Of a stretch of 64,000 bases of DNA, positions 38,401 through 53,400 are shown piece by piece (position 1 is the first letter of the stretch; each line of letters begins with the position of its first letter). The position numbers were made by a program, and so were the translations under genes. This DNA is from Nemertoderma westbladi. Lineage: Eukaryota > Xenacoelomorpha > Nemertodermatida > Nemertodermatidae. The notes under the pieces are model-generated. The model was not told where the DNA came from. It searched no databases and saw only the letters and a program-made list of their open reading frames with translations. The stretch spans positions 1-64,000 of the forward strand of contig JAUCBJ010009127.1 in NCBI GenBank assembly GCA_032718475.1. The letters run 5' to 3'.

Positions 38401-41400
38401 ACCCTTGTACTCTTCATCTTCCACTCAGTTGTGGTTCATTCTCGCACCCTTGCACTCTTTATCTTCCACTCAGTTGTGGTTCATTCTCGCTCCCTTGCAC
38501 TCTTCATCTTCCACTCAGTTTTGGTTCAATCACGACGCACCCTTGCAGTCTTCATCTTCCACTCAGTTGTGGTTCATTCCCGCACCCTTGTACTCTTCAT
38601 CTTCCACTCAGTTGTGGTTCATTCCCGCACCCTTGCATTCTTCATCTTCCACTCAGTTGTGGTTCATTCCCGCACCCTTGTACTCTTCATCTTCCACTCA
38701 GTTGTGGTTCATTCCCGCACCCTTGTACTCTTCATCTTCCACTCAGTTGTGGTTCATTCTCGCACCCTTGCACTCTTTATCTTCCACTCAGTTGTGGTTC
38801 ATTCTCGCTCCCTTGCACTCTTCATCTTCCACTCAGTTTTGGTTCAATCACGACGCACCCTTGCAGTCTTCATCTTCCACTCAGTTGTGGTTCATTCCCG
38901 CACCCTTGTACTCTTCATCTTCCACTCAGTTGTGGTTCATTCCCGCACCCTTGCATTCTTCATCTTCCACTCAGTTGTGGTTCATTCCCGCACCCTTGTA
39001 CTCTTCATCTTCCACTCAGTTGTGGTTCATTCCCGCACCCTTGCATTCTTCATCTTCCACTCAGTTGTGGTTCATTCCCGCACCCTTGCAGTCTTCATCT
39101 TCCACTCAGTTGTGGTTCATTCCCGCACCCTAGTACTCTTCATCTTCCACTCAGTTGTGGTTCATTCCCGCACCCTTGCATTCTTCATCTTCCACTCAGT
39201 TGTGGTTCATTCCCGCACCCTTGCAGTCTTCATCTTCCACTCAGTTGCGGTTCATTCCCGCACCCTTGTACTCTTCATCTTCCACTCAGTTGTGATTCAT
39301 TCCCGCACCCTAGCACTCTTCATCTTCCACTCAGTTGTGGTTCATTCTCGCTCCCTTGTACTCTTCATCTTCCACTCAGTTGTGGTTCATTCCCGCACCC
39401 TTGTACTCTTCATCTTCCACTCAGTTGTGGTTCATTCCCGCACCCTTGCAGTCTTCATCTTCCACTCAGTTGTGGTTCATTCCCGCAACCTTGTACTCTC
39501 CATCTTCCACTCAGTTGTGGTTCATTCCCGCACCCCTCTACTCTTCATCTTCCACTCAGTTGTGGTTCATTCCCGCACCCTTGCAGTCTTCATCTTCCAC
39601 TCAGTTGTGGTTCATTCCCGCAACATTGTACTCTCCATCTTCCACTCAGTTGTGGTTCATTCCCGCACCCTTGTACTCTTCATCTTCCACTCAGTTGTGG
39701 TTCATTCCCGCACCCTTGTACTCTTCATCTTCCACTCAGTTGTGGTTCATTCCCGCACCCTTGTACTCTTCATCTTCCACTCAGTTGTGGTTCATTCCCG
39801 CACCCTTGTACTCTTCATCTTCCACTCAGTTTTGGTTCAATCACGACGCACCCTTGCAGTCTTCATCTTCCACTCAGTTGTGGTTCATTCCCGCACCCTT
39901 GTACTCTTCATCTTCCACTCAGTTGTGGTTCATTCCCGCACCCTTGCATTCTTCATCTTCCACTCAGTTGTGGTTCATTCCCGCACCCTTGTACTCTTCA
40001 TCTTCCACTCAGTTGTGGTTCATTCCCGCACCCTTGCAGTCTTCATCTTCCACTCAGTTGTGGTTCATTCCCGCACCCTTGCACTCTTCATCTTCCACTC
40101 AGTTGTGGTTCATTCTCGCTCCCTTGTACTCTTCATCTTCCACTCAGTTGTGGTTCATTCCCGCACCCTTGTACTCTTCATCTTCCACTCAGTTGTGGTT
40201 CATTCCCGCACCCTTGCAGTCTTCATCTTCCACTCAGTTGTGGTTCATTCCCGCAACCTTGTACTCTCCATCTTCCACTCAGTTGTGGTTCATTCCCGCA
40301 CCCTTGTACTCTTCATCTTCCACTCAGTTGTGGTTCATTCCCGCACCCTTGCAGTCTTCATCTTCCACTCAGTTGTGGTTCATTCACGCACCCTTGTACT
40401 CTTCATCTTCCACTCAGTTGTGGTTCATTCCCGCACCCTTGCACTCTTCATCTTCCACTCAGTTGTGGTTCATTCCCGCACCCTTGTACTCTTCATCTTC
40501 CACTCAGTTGTGGTTCATTCCCGCACCCTTGTACTCTTCATCTTCCACTCAGTTGTGGTTCATTCACGACGCACCCTTGCACTCTTCACCATCCACTCAG
40601 TTGTGGTTCATTCTCGCTCCCTTGTACTCTTCATCTTCCACTCAGTTGTGGTTCATTCCCGCACCCTTGTACTCTTCATCTTCCACTCAGTTGTGGTTCA
40701 TTCTCGCTCCCTTGCACTCTTTATCTTCCACTCAGTTGTGGTTCATTCCCGCAACCTTGTACTCTCCATCTTCCACTCAGTTGTGGTTCATTCCCGCCAC
40801 CTTGTACTCTTCATCTTCCACTCAGTTGTGGTTCATTCACGCTCCCTTGACTCTTCATCTTCCACTCAGTTGTGGTTCATTCTCGCTCCCTTGCACTCTT
40901 CATCTTCCACTCAGTTGTGGTTCATTCCCGCACCCTTGTACTCTTCATCTTCCACTCAGTTGTGGTTCATTCCCGCACCCTTGTACTCTTCATCTTCCAC
41001 TCAGTTGTGGTTCATTCTCGCCCCTTGCACTCTTCATCTTCCACTCAGTTGTGGTTCATTCTCGCACCCTTGTACTCTTCATCTTCCACTCAGTTGTGGT
41101 TCATTCCCGCACCCTTGTACTCTTCATCTTCCACTCAGTTGTGGTTCATTCCCGCACCCTTGTACTCTTCATCTTCCACTCAGTTGTGGTTCATTCTCGC
41201 ACCCTTGCACTCTTTATCTTCCACTCAGTTGTGGTTCATTCTCGCTCCCTTGCACTCTTCATCTTCCACTCAGTTGTGGTTCATTCACGACGCACCCTTG
41301 CACTCTTCATCTTCCACTCAGTTGTGGTTCATTCCCGCTCCCTTGTACTCTTCATCTTCCACTCAGTTGTGGTTCATTCTCGCTCCCTTGCACTCTTCAT

Positions 41401-44400
41401 CTTCCACTCAGTTGTGGTTCATTCCCGCACCCTTGTACTCTTCATCTTCCACTCAGTTGTGGTTCATTCCCGCACCCTTGTACTCTTCATCTTCCACTCA
41501 GTTGTGGTTCATTCTCGCACCCTTGCACTCTTCATCTTCCACTCAGTTGTGGTTCATTCCCGCACCCTTGCACTCTTCATCTTCCACTCAGTTGTGGTTC
41601 ATTCTCGCTCCCTTGTACTCTTCATCTTCCACTCAGTTGTGGTTCATTCCCGCACCCTTGTACTCTTCATCTTCCACTCAGTTGTGGTTCATTCCCGCAC
41701 CCTTGTACTCTTCATCTTCCACTCAGTTGTGGTTCATTCCCGCCACCTTGCACTCTCCATCTTCCACTCAGTTGTGGTTCATTCTCGCACCCTTGTACTC
41801 TTCATCTTCCACTCAGTTGTGGTTCATTCCCGCACCCTTGTACTCTTCATCTTCCACTCAGTTGTGGTTCATTCACGACGCACCCTTGTACTCTTCATCT
41901 TCCACTCAGTTGTGGTTCATTCTCACACCCTTGTACTCTTCATCTTCCACTCAGTTGTGGTTCATTCCCGCACCCTTGTACTCTTCATCTTCCACTCAGT
42001 TGTGGTTCATTCACGACGCACCCTTGCACTCTTCATCTTCCACTCAGTTGTGGTTCATTCTCGCTCCCTTGTACTCTTCATCTTCCACTCAGTTGTGGTT
42101 CATTCTCGCTCCCTTGTACTCTTCATCTTCCACTCAGTTGTGGTTCATTCTCGCTCCCTTGTACTCTTCATCTTCCACTCAGTTGTGGTTCATTCCCGCA
42201 CCCTTGCAGTCTTCATCTTCCACTCAGTTGTGGTTCATTCACGCACCCTTGTACTCTTCATCTTCCACTCAGTTGTGGTTCATTCCCGCACCCTTGCACT
42301 CTTCATCTTCCACTCAGTTGTGGTTCATTCTCGCTCCCTTGTACTCTTCATCTTCCACTCAGTTGTGGTTCATTCCCGCACCCTTGTACTCTTCATCTTC
42401 CACTCAGTTGTGGTTCATTCCCGCACCCTTGTACTCTTCATCTTCCACTCAGTTGTGGTTCATTCACGACGCACCCTTGCACTCTTCACCATCCACTCAG
42501 TTGTGGTTCATTCTCGCTCCCTTGTACTCTTCATCTTCCACTCAGTTGTGGTTCATTCCCGCACCCTTGTACTCTTCATCTTCCACTCAGTTGTGGTTCA
42601 TTCTCACACCCTTGTACTCTTCATCTTCCACTCAGTTGTGGTTCATTCCCGCACCCTTGTACTCTTCATCTTCCACTCAGTTGTGGTTCATTCACGACGC
42701 ACCCTTGCACTCTTCATCTTCCACTCAGTTGTGGTTCATTCTCGCTCCCTTGTACTCTTCATCTTCCACTCAGTTGTGGTTCATTCTCGCTCCCTTGTAC
42801 TCTTCATCTTCCACTCAGTTGTGGTTCATTCTCGCTCCCTTGTACTCTTCATCTTCCACTCAGTTGTGGTTCATTCTCGCTCCCTTGTACTCTTCATCTT
42901 CCACTCAGTTGTGGTTCATTCCCGCACCCTTGCAGTCTTCATCTTCCACTCAGTTGTGGTTCATTCACGCACCCTTGTACTCTTCATCTTCCACTCAGTT
43001 GTGGTTCATTCCCGCACCCTTGTACTCTTCATCTTCCACTCAGTTGTGGTTCATTCCCGCACCCTTGTACTCTTCATCTTCCACTCAGTTGTGGTTCATT
43101 CACGACGCACCCTTGCACTCTTCACCATCCACTCAGTTGTGGTTCATTCTCGCTCCCTTGTACTCTTCATCTTCCACTCAGTTGTGGTTCATTCCCGCAC
43201 CCTTGTACTCTTCATCTTCCACTCAGTTGTGGTTCATTCCCGCACCCTTGCATTCTTCATCTTCCACTCAGTTGTGGTTCACTCCCGCACCCTTGTACTC
43301 TTCATCTTCCACTCAGTTGTGGTTCATTCCCGCACCCTTGTACTCTTCATCTTCCACTCAGTTGTGGTTCATTCTCACACCCTTGTACTCTTCATCTTCC
43401 ACTCAGTTGTGGTTCATTCCCGCACCCTTGTACTCTTCATCTTCCACTCAGTTGTGGTTCATTCACGACGCACCCTTGCACTCTTCATCTTCCACTCAGT
43501 TGTGGTTCATTCTCGCTCCCTTGTACTCTTCATCTTCCACTCAGTTGTGGTTCACTCCCGCACCCTTGTACTCTCCATCTTCCACTCAGTTGTGGTTCAC
43601 TCCCGCACCCTTGTACTCTTCATCTTCCACTCAGTTGCGGTTCATTCACGCACCCTTGCACCCTTCATCTTCCACTCAGTTGTGGTTCATTCACGCACCC
43701 TTGCAATCTTCATCTTCCACTCAGTTGTGGTTCATTCACGCAACTTGCACTTTTCATCTTCCACTCAGTTGTGGTTCATTCCCGCACCCTTGCACTCTTC
43801 ATCTTCCACTCAGTTGTGGTTCACTCCCGCACCCTTGTACTCTCCATCTTCCACTCAGTTGTGGTTCACTCCCGCACCCTTGTACTCTTCATCTTCCACT
43901 CAGTTGCGGTTCATTCACGCACCCTTGCACCCTTCATCTTCCACTCAGTTGCGGTTCATTCACGCACCCTAGTACTCTTCATCTTCCACTCAGTTGTGGT
44001 TCATTCCCGCACCCTTGCACTCTTCATTTTCCGCTCAGTTGTGGTTCATTCACGCACCCTGCAGTCTTCATCTTCCACTCAGTTGTGGTTCATTCTCGCA
44101 CCCTTGCACTCTTTATCTTCCACTCAGTTGTGGTTCATTCCCGCAACCTTGTACTCTCCATCTTCCACTCAGTTGTGGTTCATTCACGCAACTTGCACTC
44201 TTCATCTTCCACTCAGTTGTGGTTGATTCACGCACCCTTGCAATCTTCATCTTCCACTCAGTTGTGGTTCATTCACGCACCCTTGCAATCTTCATCTTCC
44301 ACTCAGTTGTGGTTCATTCACGCAACTTGCACTTTTCATCTTCCACTCAGTTGTGGTTCATTCCCGCACCCTTGCAATCTTCATCTTCCACTCAGTTGTG

Positions 44401-47400
44401 GTTCATTCACGCAACTTGCACTTTTCATCTTCCACTCAGTTGTGGTTCATTCACGCAACTTGCACTTTTCATCTTCCACTCAGTTGTGGTTCATTCTCGC
44501 ACCCTGCAGTCTTCATCTTCCACTCAGTTGTGGTTGATTCACGCACCCTTGCACTCTTCATCTTCCGCTCAGTTGTGGTTCATTCCCGCACCCTGCAGTC
44601 TTCATTTTCCACTCAGTTGTGGTTGATTCACGCACCCTTGCACTCTTCATCTTCCACTCAGTTGTGGTTCACTCACGCAACTTGCACTTTTCATCTTCCA
44701 CTCAGTTGTGGTTCATTCCCGCACCCTTGCAGTCTTCGTCTTCCACTCAGTTGTGGTTCATTCTCGTTCCCTTGCAGTCTTCATCTTCCACTCAGTTGTG
44801 GTTGATTCACGCACCCTTGCACTCTTCATCTTCCACTCAGTTGTGGTTCATTCACGCTCCCTTGCACTCTTCATCTTCCGCTCAGTTGTGGTTCATTCTC
44901 GCACCCTTGCAGTCTTCATCTTCCACTCAGTTGTGGTTCACTCACGCAACTTGCACTTTTCATCTTCCACTCAGTTGTGGTTCATTCCCGCACCCTTGCA
45001 CTCTTCATCTTCCACTCAGTTGTGGTTCATTCTCGCACCCTTGCAGTCTTCATCTTCCACTCAGTTGTGGTTCACTCATGCAACTTGCACTTTTCATCTT
45101 CCACTCAGTTGTGGTTCATTCCCGCACCCTTGCACTCTTCATCTTCCACTCAGTTGTGGTTCATTCTCGCACCCTTGCAGTCTTCATCTTCCACTCAGTT
45201 GTGGTTCACTCACGCAACTTGCACCCTTCATCTTCCACTCAGTTGCGGTTCATTCCCGCACCCTTGCACTCTTCATCTTCCACTCAGTTGTGGTTCATTC
45301 TCGCACCCTTGCAGTCTTCATCTTCCACTCAGTTGTGGTTCACTCACGCAACTTGCACCCTTCATCTTCCACTCAGTTGCGGTTCATTCCCGCACCCTTG
45401 CACTCTTCATCTTCCACTCAGTTGTGGTTCATTCTCGCTCCCTTGCACTCTTCATCTTCCACTCAGTTGTGGTTCATTCCCGCACCCTTGCACTCTTCAT
45501 CTTCCACTCAGTTGTGGTTCACTCCCGCACCCTTGCACGTTTCGTGGTTAATTCCCGCTCCCTTGCACTCGTCATCATCCACTCAGTTGTGGTTCATTCA
45601 CGCACCCTTGCACTTTTCGTGGTTCATTCCCGCACCCTTGTACTCTCCATCTTCCACTCAGTTGTGGTTCATTCACGCTCCCTTGCACTCTTCGTGGTTC
45701 ATTCCCGCTCCCTTGTACTCTTCATCTTCCACTCAGTTGCGGTTCACTCCCGCACCCTTGCACACGTCATCTTCCACTCAGTTGTGGTTCATTCACGCAC
45801 CCTTGCACGTTTCGTGGTTAATTCCCGCTCCCTTGCACTCGTCATCATCCACTCAGTTGTGGTTCATTCACGCACCCTTGCACTTTTCGTGGTTCATTCC
45901 CGCTCCCTTGCACTCTCCATCTTCCACCCAGTTGTGGTTTATTCACGCACCCTTGTACTCTTTATCTTCCACTCAGTTGTGACTGATTCCCACAACCTTT
46001 CACTTTTCATCTTCCACTCAGTTGTGGTTCATTCACGCACCCTTGCAATCTTCATCTTCCACTCAGTTGCGGTCCATTCCCGCACCCTTGTACACTTCAT
46101 CTTCCACTCAGTTGTGGTACATTCACGCTCCCTTGCACTCTTCGTGGTTCATTCCCGCTCCCTTGCACTCTTCATCTTCCACTCAGTTGTGGTTCATTCA
46201 CGCACCCTTGCACGTTTCGTGGTTCATTCCCGCTCCCTTGCACTCTTCATCATCCACTCAGTTGTGGTTCATTCACGCACCCTTGCACTTTTCGTGGTTC
46301 ATTCCCGCTCCCTTGCACTCTCCAGCTTCCACCCAGTTGTGGTTTATTCACGCACCCTTGTACTTTTCGTGGTTCATTCTTGCTCCCTTGCACTCTTCAT
46401 CTTCCACTCAGTTGTGGTTCATTCCCGCTCCCTTGCACTCTTCATCTTCCACTCAGTTGTGGTTTATTCACGCACCCTTGTACTCTTCATCTTCCACTCA
46501 GTTGTGACTGATTCCCACAACCTTTCACTTTTCATCTTCACTCAGTTGTGGTTAATTCCCGCACCCTTGCACTCTTCATCTTCCACTCAGTTGTGGTTCA
46601 TTCACGCACCCTTGCACTCTTCATCTTCCACTCAGTTGTGGTTCATTCACGCACCCTTGCACTCTTCATCTTCCACTCAGTTGTGGTTAATTCCCGCACC
46701 CTTGCACTCTTCATCTTCCACTCAGTTGCGGTTCATTCACGCACCCTAGTACTCTTCATCTTCCACTCAGTTGTGGTTCATTCACGCACCCTAGTACTCT
46801 TCATCTTCCACTCAGTTGCGGTTCATTCACGCACCCTTGCACTCTTCATCTTCCACTCAGTTGTGGTTCATTCTCGCTCCCTTGCACTCTTCATCTTCCA
46901 CTCAGTTGTGGTTCATTCCCGCACCCTTGTACTCTTCATCTTCCACTCAGTTGCGGTTCATTCACGCTCCCTTGCACTCTTCATCTTCCACTCAGTTGTG
47001 GTTCATTCTCGCTCCCTTGCACTCTTCATCTTCCACTCAGTTGTGGTTCATTCCCGCACCCTTGTACTCTTCATCTTCCACTCAGTTGTGGTTCATTCCC
47101 GCACCCTTGCACTCTTTATCTTCCACTCAGTTGCGGTTCATTCACGCTCCCTTGTACTCTTCATCTTCCACTCAGTTGCGGTTCATTCACGCACCCTTGC
47201 ACTCTTTATCTTCCACTCAGTTGTGGTTCATTCACGCACCCTTGCAATCTTCATCTTCCACTCAGTTGTGGTTCATTCACGCACCCTTGCAATCTTCATC
47301 TTCCACTCAGTTGTGGTTTATTCCCGCTCCCTTGCACTCTTCATCTTCCACTCAGTTGTGGTTCATTCCCGCTCCCTTGCACCCTTCATCTTCCACTCAG

Positions 47401-50400
47401 TTGTGGTTTATTCCCGCTCCCTTGCACCCTTCATCTTCCACTCAGTTGCGGTTCATTCACGCTCCCTTGTACTCTTCATCTTCCACTCAGTTGCGGTTCA
47501 TTCACGCACCCTTGCACTCTTTATCTTCCACTCAGTTGTGGTTCATTCACGCACCCTTGCAATCTTCATCTTCCACTCAGTTGTGGTTTATTCCCGCTCC
47601 CTTGCACCCTTCATCTTCCACTCAGTTGCGGTTCATTCACGCTCCCTTGCACTCTTTATCTTCCACTCAGTTGTGGTTCATTCACGCACCCTTGCAATCT
47701 TCATCTTCCACTCAGTTGTGGTTCATTCACGCACCCTTGCAATCTTCATCTTCCACTCAGTTGTGGTTCATTCACGCAACTTGCACTTTTCTTCTTCCAC
47801 TCAGTTGTGGTTCATTCCCGCTCCCTTGCACCCTTCATCTTCCACTCAGTTGCGGTTCATTCACGCACCCTTGCAATCTTCATCTTCCACTCAGTTGTGG
47901 TTCATTCACGCACCCTTGCAATCTTCATCTTCCACTCAGTGGTGGTTCATTCACGCACCCTTGCACCCTTCATCTTCCACTCAGTTGTGGTTCATTCCCG
48001 CACCCTTGCACTCTTCATCTTCCGCTCAGTTGTGGTTCATTCACGCACCCTTGTACTCTTCATCTTCCACTCAGTTGCGGTTCATTCACGCACCCTTGCA
48101 CCCTTCATCTTCCACTCAGTTGCGGTTCATTCACGCACCCTAGTACTCTTCATCTTCCACTCAGTTGTGGTTCATTCCCGCATCCTTGCACTCTTCATCT
48201 TCCGCTCAGTTGTGGTTCATTCACGCACCCTGCAGTCTTCATCTTCCACTCAGTTGTGGTTGATTCACGCACCCTTGCAATCTTCATCTTCCACTCAGTT
48301 GCGGTTCATTCCCGCACCCTTGTACTCTTCATCTTCCACTCAGTTGTGGTTCATTCTCGCACCCTTGCAATCTTCATCTTCCACTCAGTTGTGGTTCATT
48401 CACGCACCCTGCAGTCTTCATCTTCCACTCAGTTGTGGTTGATTCACGCACCCTTGCAATCTTCATCTTCCACTCAGTTGTGGTTCATTCACGCACCCTT
48501 GCACTTTTCATCTTCCACTCAGTTGTGGTTCATTCCCGCACCCTGCAATCTTCATCTTCCACTCAGTTGTGGTTCATTCACGCACCCTTGCAATCTTCAT
48601 CTTCCACTCAGTTGTGGTTCATTCACGCACCCTTGTACTCTTCATCTTCCACTCAGTTGCGGTTCATTCACGCACCCTTGCACCCTTCATCTTCCACTCA
48701 GTTGCGGTTCATTCACGCACCCTAGTACTCTTCATCTTCCACTCAGTTGTGGTTCATTCTCGCACCCTTGCAATCTTCATCTTCCACTCAGTTGTGGTTC
48801 ATTCACGCACCCTGCAGTCTTCATCTTCCACTCAGTTGTGGTTCATTCCCGCACCCTAGTACTCTTCATCTTCCACTCAGTTGTGGTTGATTCACGCACC
48901 CTTGCAATCTTCATCTTCCACTCAGTTGTGGTTCATTCACGCACCCTTGTACTCTTCATCTTCCACTCAGTTGTGGTTCATTCTCGCACCCTTGCAATCT
49001 TCATCTTCCACTCAGTTGTGGTTCATTCACGCACCCTGCAGTCTTCATCTTCCACTCAGTTGTGGTTGATTCACGCACCCTTGCAATCTTCATCTTCCAC
49101 TCAGTTGTGGTTCATTCACGCACCCTTGCACTTTTCATCTTCCACTCAGTTGTGGTTCATTCCCGCACCCTGCAATCTTCATCTTCCACTCAGTTGTGGT
49201 TCATTCACGCACCCTTGCAATCTTCATCTTCCACTCAGTTGTGGTTCATTCACGCACCCTTGTACTCTTCATCTTCCACTCAGTTGCGGTTCATTCACGC
49301 ACCCTTGCACCCTTCATCTTCCACTCAGTTGCGGTTCATTCACGCACCCTAGTACTCTTCATCTTCCACTCAGTTGTGGTTCATTCCCGCATCCTTGCAC
49401 TCTTCATCTTCCGCTCAGTTGTGGTTCATTCCCGCACCCTTGTACTCTTCATCTTCCACTCAGTTGTGGTTCATTCCCGCACCCTGCAATCTTCATCTTC
49501 CACTCAGTTGTGGTTCATTCACGCACCCTTGCAATCTTCATCTTCCACTCAGTTGTGGTTCATTCACGCACCCTTGCACTTTTCATCTTCCACTCAGTTG
49601 TGGTTCATTCCCGCACCCTGCAATCTTCATCTTCCACTCAGTTGTGGTTCATTCACGCACCCTTGCAATCTTCATCTTCCACTCAGTTGTGGTTCGTTCA
49701 CGCACCCTTGTACTCTTCATCTTCCACTCAGTTGCGGTTCATTCACGCACCCTTGCACCCTTCATCTTCCACTCAGTTGCGGTTCATTCACGCACCCTAG
49801 TACTCTTCATCTTCCACTCAGTTGTGGTTCATTCCCGCATCCTTGCACTCTTCATCTTCCGCTCAGTTGTGGTTCATTCCCGCACCCTTGCACCCTTCAT
49901 CTTCCACTCAGTTGCGGTTCATTCCCGCATCCTTGCACACTTCATCTTCCACTCTGTTGTGGTTCATTCACGCACCCTGCAGTCTTCATCTTCCACTCAG
50001 TTGTGGTTGATTCACGCACCCTTGCAATCTTCATCTTCCACTCAGTTGTGGTTCATTCTCGCACCCTTGCAATCTTCATCTTCCACTCAGTTGTGGTTCA
50101 TTCCCGCACCCTGCAATCTTCATCTTCCACTCAGTTGTGGTTCATTCACGCACCCTTGCACTCTTCATCTTCCACTCAGTTGTGGTTCATTCCCGCACCC
50201 TTGCACTCTTCATCTTCCGCTCAGTTGTGGTTCATTCCCGCACCCTGCAGTCTTCATCTTCCACTCAGTTGTGGTTGATTCACGCACCCTTGCACTCTTC
50301 ATCTTCCACTCAGTTGTGGTTCATTCACGCTCCCTTGCAGTCTTCATCTTCCACTCAGTTGTGGTTGATTCACGCACCCTTGCACTCTTCATCTTCCACT

Positions 50401-53400
50401 CAGTTGCGGTTCATTCACGCTCCCTTGTACTCTTCATCTTCCACTCAGTTGTGGTTCACTCACGCAACTTGCACTTTTCATCTTCCACTCAGTTGCGGTT
50501 CATTCACGCACCCTTGCACTCTTCATCTTCCACTCAGTTGTGGTTCATTCACGCACCCTTGCAATCTTCATCTTCCACTCAGTTGTGGTTCATTCACGCA
50601 CCCTTGCAATCTTCATCTTCCACTCAGTTGTGGTTCACTCACGCAACTTGCACTTTTCATCTTCCACTCAGTTGCGGTTCATTCACGCACCCTTGCACTC
50701 TTCATCTTCCACTCAGTTGTGGTTCATTCACGCACCCTTGCAATCTTCATCTTCCACTCAGTTGTGGTTCATTCACGCACCCTTGCAATCTTCATCTTCC
50801 ACTCAGTTGCGGTTCATTCACGCTCCCTTGTACTCTTCATCTTCCACTCAGTTGTGGTTCACTCACGCAACTTGCACTCTTCATCTTCCACTCAGTTGTG
50901 GTTCATTCACGCACCCTTGCACTCTTCATCTTCCACTCAGTTGTGGTTCATTCCCGCACCCTTGCACTCTTCATCTTCCACTCAGTTGTGGTTCACTCCC
51001 GCACCCTTGTACTCTCCATCTTCCACTCAGTTGTGGTTCACTCCCGCACCCTTGTACTCTTCATCTTCCACTCAGTTGTGGTTCATTCACGCACCCTTGC
51101 AATCTTCATCTTCCACTCAGTTGTGGTTCATTCACGCAACTTGCACTTTTCATCTTCCACTCAGTTGTGGTTCATTCCCGCACCCTTGCACTCTTCATCT
51201 TCCACTCAGTTGTGGTTCACTCCCGCACCCTTGTACTCTCCATCTTCCACTCAGTTGTGGTTCACTCCCGCACCCTTGTACTCTTCATCTTCCACTCAGT
51301 TGTGGTTCATTCACGCAACTTGCACTTTTCATCTTCCACTCAGTTGTGGTTCATTCCCGCACCCTTGCACTCTTCATCTTCCACTCAGTTGTGGTTCACT
51401 CCCGCACCCTTGCAATCTTCATCTTCCACTCAGTTGTGGTTCATTCACGCACCCTTGCACTCTTCATCTTCCACTCAGTTGTGGTTCATTCCCGCACCCT
51501 TGCACTCTTCATCTTCCACTCAGTTGTGGTTCACTCCCGCACCCTTGTACTCTCCATCTTCCACTCAGTTGTGGTTCATTCACGCACCCTTGCAATCTTC
51601 ATCTTCCACTCAGTTGTGGTTCATTCACGCAACTTGCACATTTCATCTTCCACTCAGTTGTGGTTCATTCCCGCACCCTTGCACTCTTCATCTTCCACTC
51701 AGTTGTGGTTCACTCCCGCACCCTTGTACTCTCCATCTTCCACTCAGTTGTGGTTCACTCCCGCACCCTTGTACTCTTCATCTTCCACTCAGTTGCGGTT
51801 CATTCACGCACCCTTGCACCCTTCATCTTCCACTCAGTTGTGGTTCATTCACGCACCCTTGCAATCTTCATCTTCCACTCAGTTGTGGTTCATTCACGCA
51901 CCCTTGCAATCTTCATCTTCCACTCAGTTGTGGTTCATTCACGCACCCTTGCAATCTTCATCTTCCACTCAGTTGTGGTTCATTCACGCAACTTGCACTT
52001 TTCATCTTCCACTCAGTTGTGGTTCATTCCCGCACCCTTGCACTCTTCATCTTCCACTCAGTTGTGGTTCACTCCCGCACCCTTGTACTCTCCATCTTCC
52101 ACTCAGTTGTGGTTCACTCCCGCACCCTTGTACTCTTCATCTTCCACTCAGTTGCGGTTCATTCACGCACCCTTGCACCCTTCATCTTCCACTCAGTTGC
52201 GGTTCATTCACGCACCCTAGTACTCTTCATCTTCCACTCAGTTGTGGTTCATTCCCGCATCCTTGCACTCTTCATTTTCCGCTCAGTTGTGGTTCATTCA
52301 CGCACCCTGCAGTCTTCATCTTCCACTCAGTTGTGGTTCATTCACGCAACTTGCACTCTTCATCTTCCACTCAGTTGTGGTTCATTCCCGCACCCTAGTA
52401 CTCTTCATCTTCCACTCAGTTGTGGTTGATTCACGCACCCTTGCAATCTTCATCTTCCATTCAGTTGTGGTTCATTCACGCACCCTTGCAATCTTCATCT
52501 TCCACTCAGTTGTGGTTCATTCACGCAACTTGCACTTTTCATCTTCCACTCAGTTGTGGTTCATTCTCGCACCCTGCAGTCTTCATCTTCCACTCAGTTG
52601 TGGTTGATTCACGCACCCTTGCACTCTTCATCTTCCGCTCAGTTGTGGTTCATTCCCGCACCCTGCAGTCTTCATCTTCCACTCAGTTGTGGTTGATTCA
52701 CGCACCCTTGCACTCTTCATCTTCCACTCAGTTGTGGTTCATTCACGCAACTTGCACTCTTCATCTTCCACTCAGTTGTGGTTCACTCACGCAACTTGCA
52801 CTTTTCATCTTCCACTCAGTTGTGGTTCATTCCCGCACCCTTGCAGTCTTCGTCTTCCACTCAGTTGTGGTTCATTCTCGTTCCCTTGCAGTCTTCATCT
52901 TCCACTCAGTTGTGGTTGATTCACGCACCCTTGCACTCTTCATCTTCCACTCAGTTGTGGTTCATTCACGCTCCCTTGCACTCTTCATCTTCCGCTCAGT
53001 TGTGGTTCATTCTCGCACCCTTGCAGTCTTCATCTTCCACTCAGTTGTGGTTCACTCACGCAACTTGCACTTTTCATCTTCCACTCAGTTGTGGTTCATT
53101 CCCGCACCCTTGCACTCTTCATCTTCCACTCAGTTGTGGTTCATTCTCGCACCCTTGCAGTCTTCATCTTCCACTCAGTTGTGGTTCACTCACGCAACTT
53201 GCACTTTTCATCTTCCACTCAGTTGTGGTTCATTCCCGCACCCTTGCACTCTTCATCTTCCACTCAGTTGTGGTTCATTCTCGCACCCTTGCAGTCTTCA
53301 TCTTCCACTCAGTTGTGGTTCACTCACGCAACTTGCACCCTTCATCTTCCACTCAGTTGCGGTTCATTCCCGCACCCTTGCACTCTTCATCTTCCACTCA

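Noticed and set aside
34957-44226. 3089-codon plus-strand ORF and dozens of similar ORFs across the array, which look like giant repeat proteins
   Set aside because: They arise because the 45-bp unit lacks plus-strand stops. All three frames are open, 44-bp units switch frames, and substitutions show no codon-position pattern.
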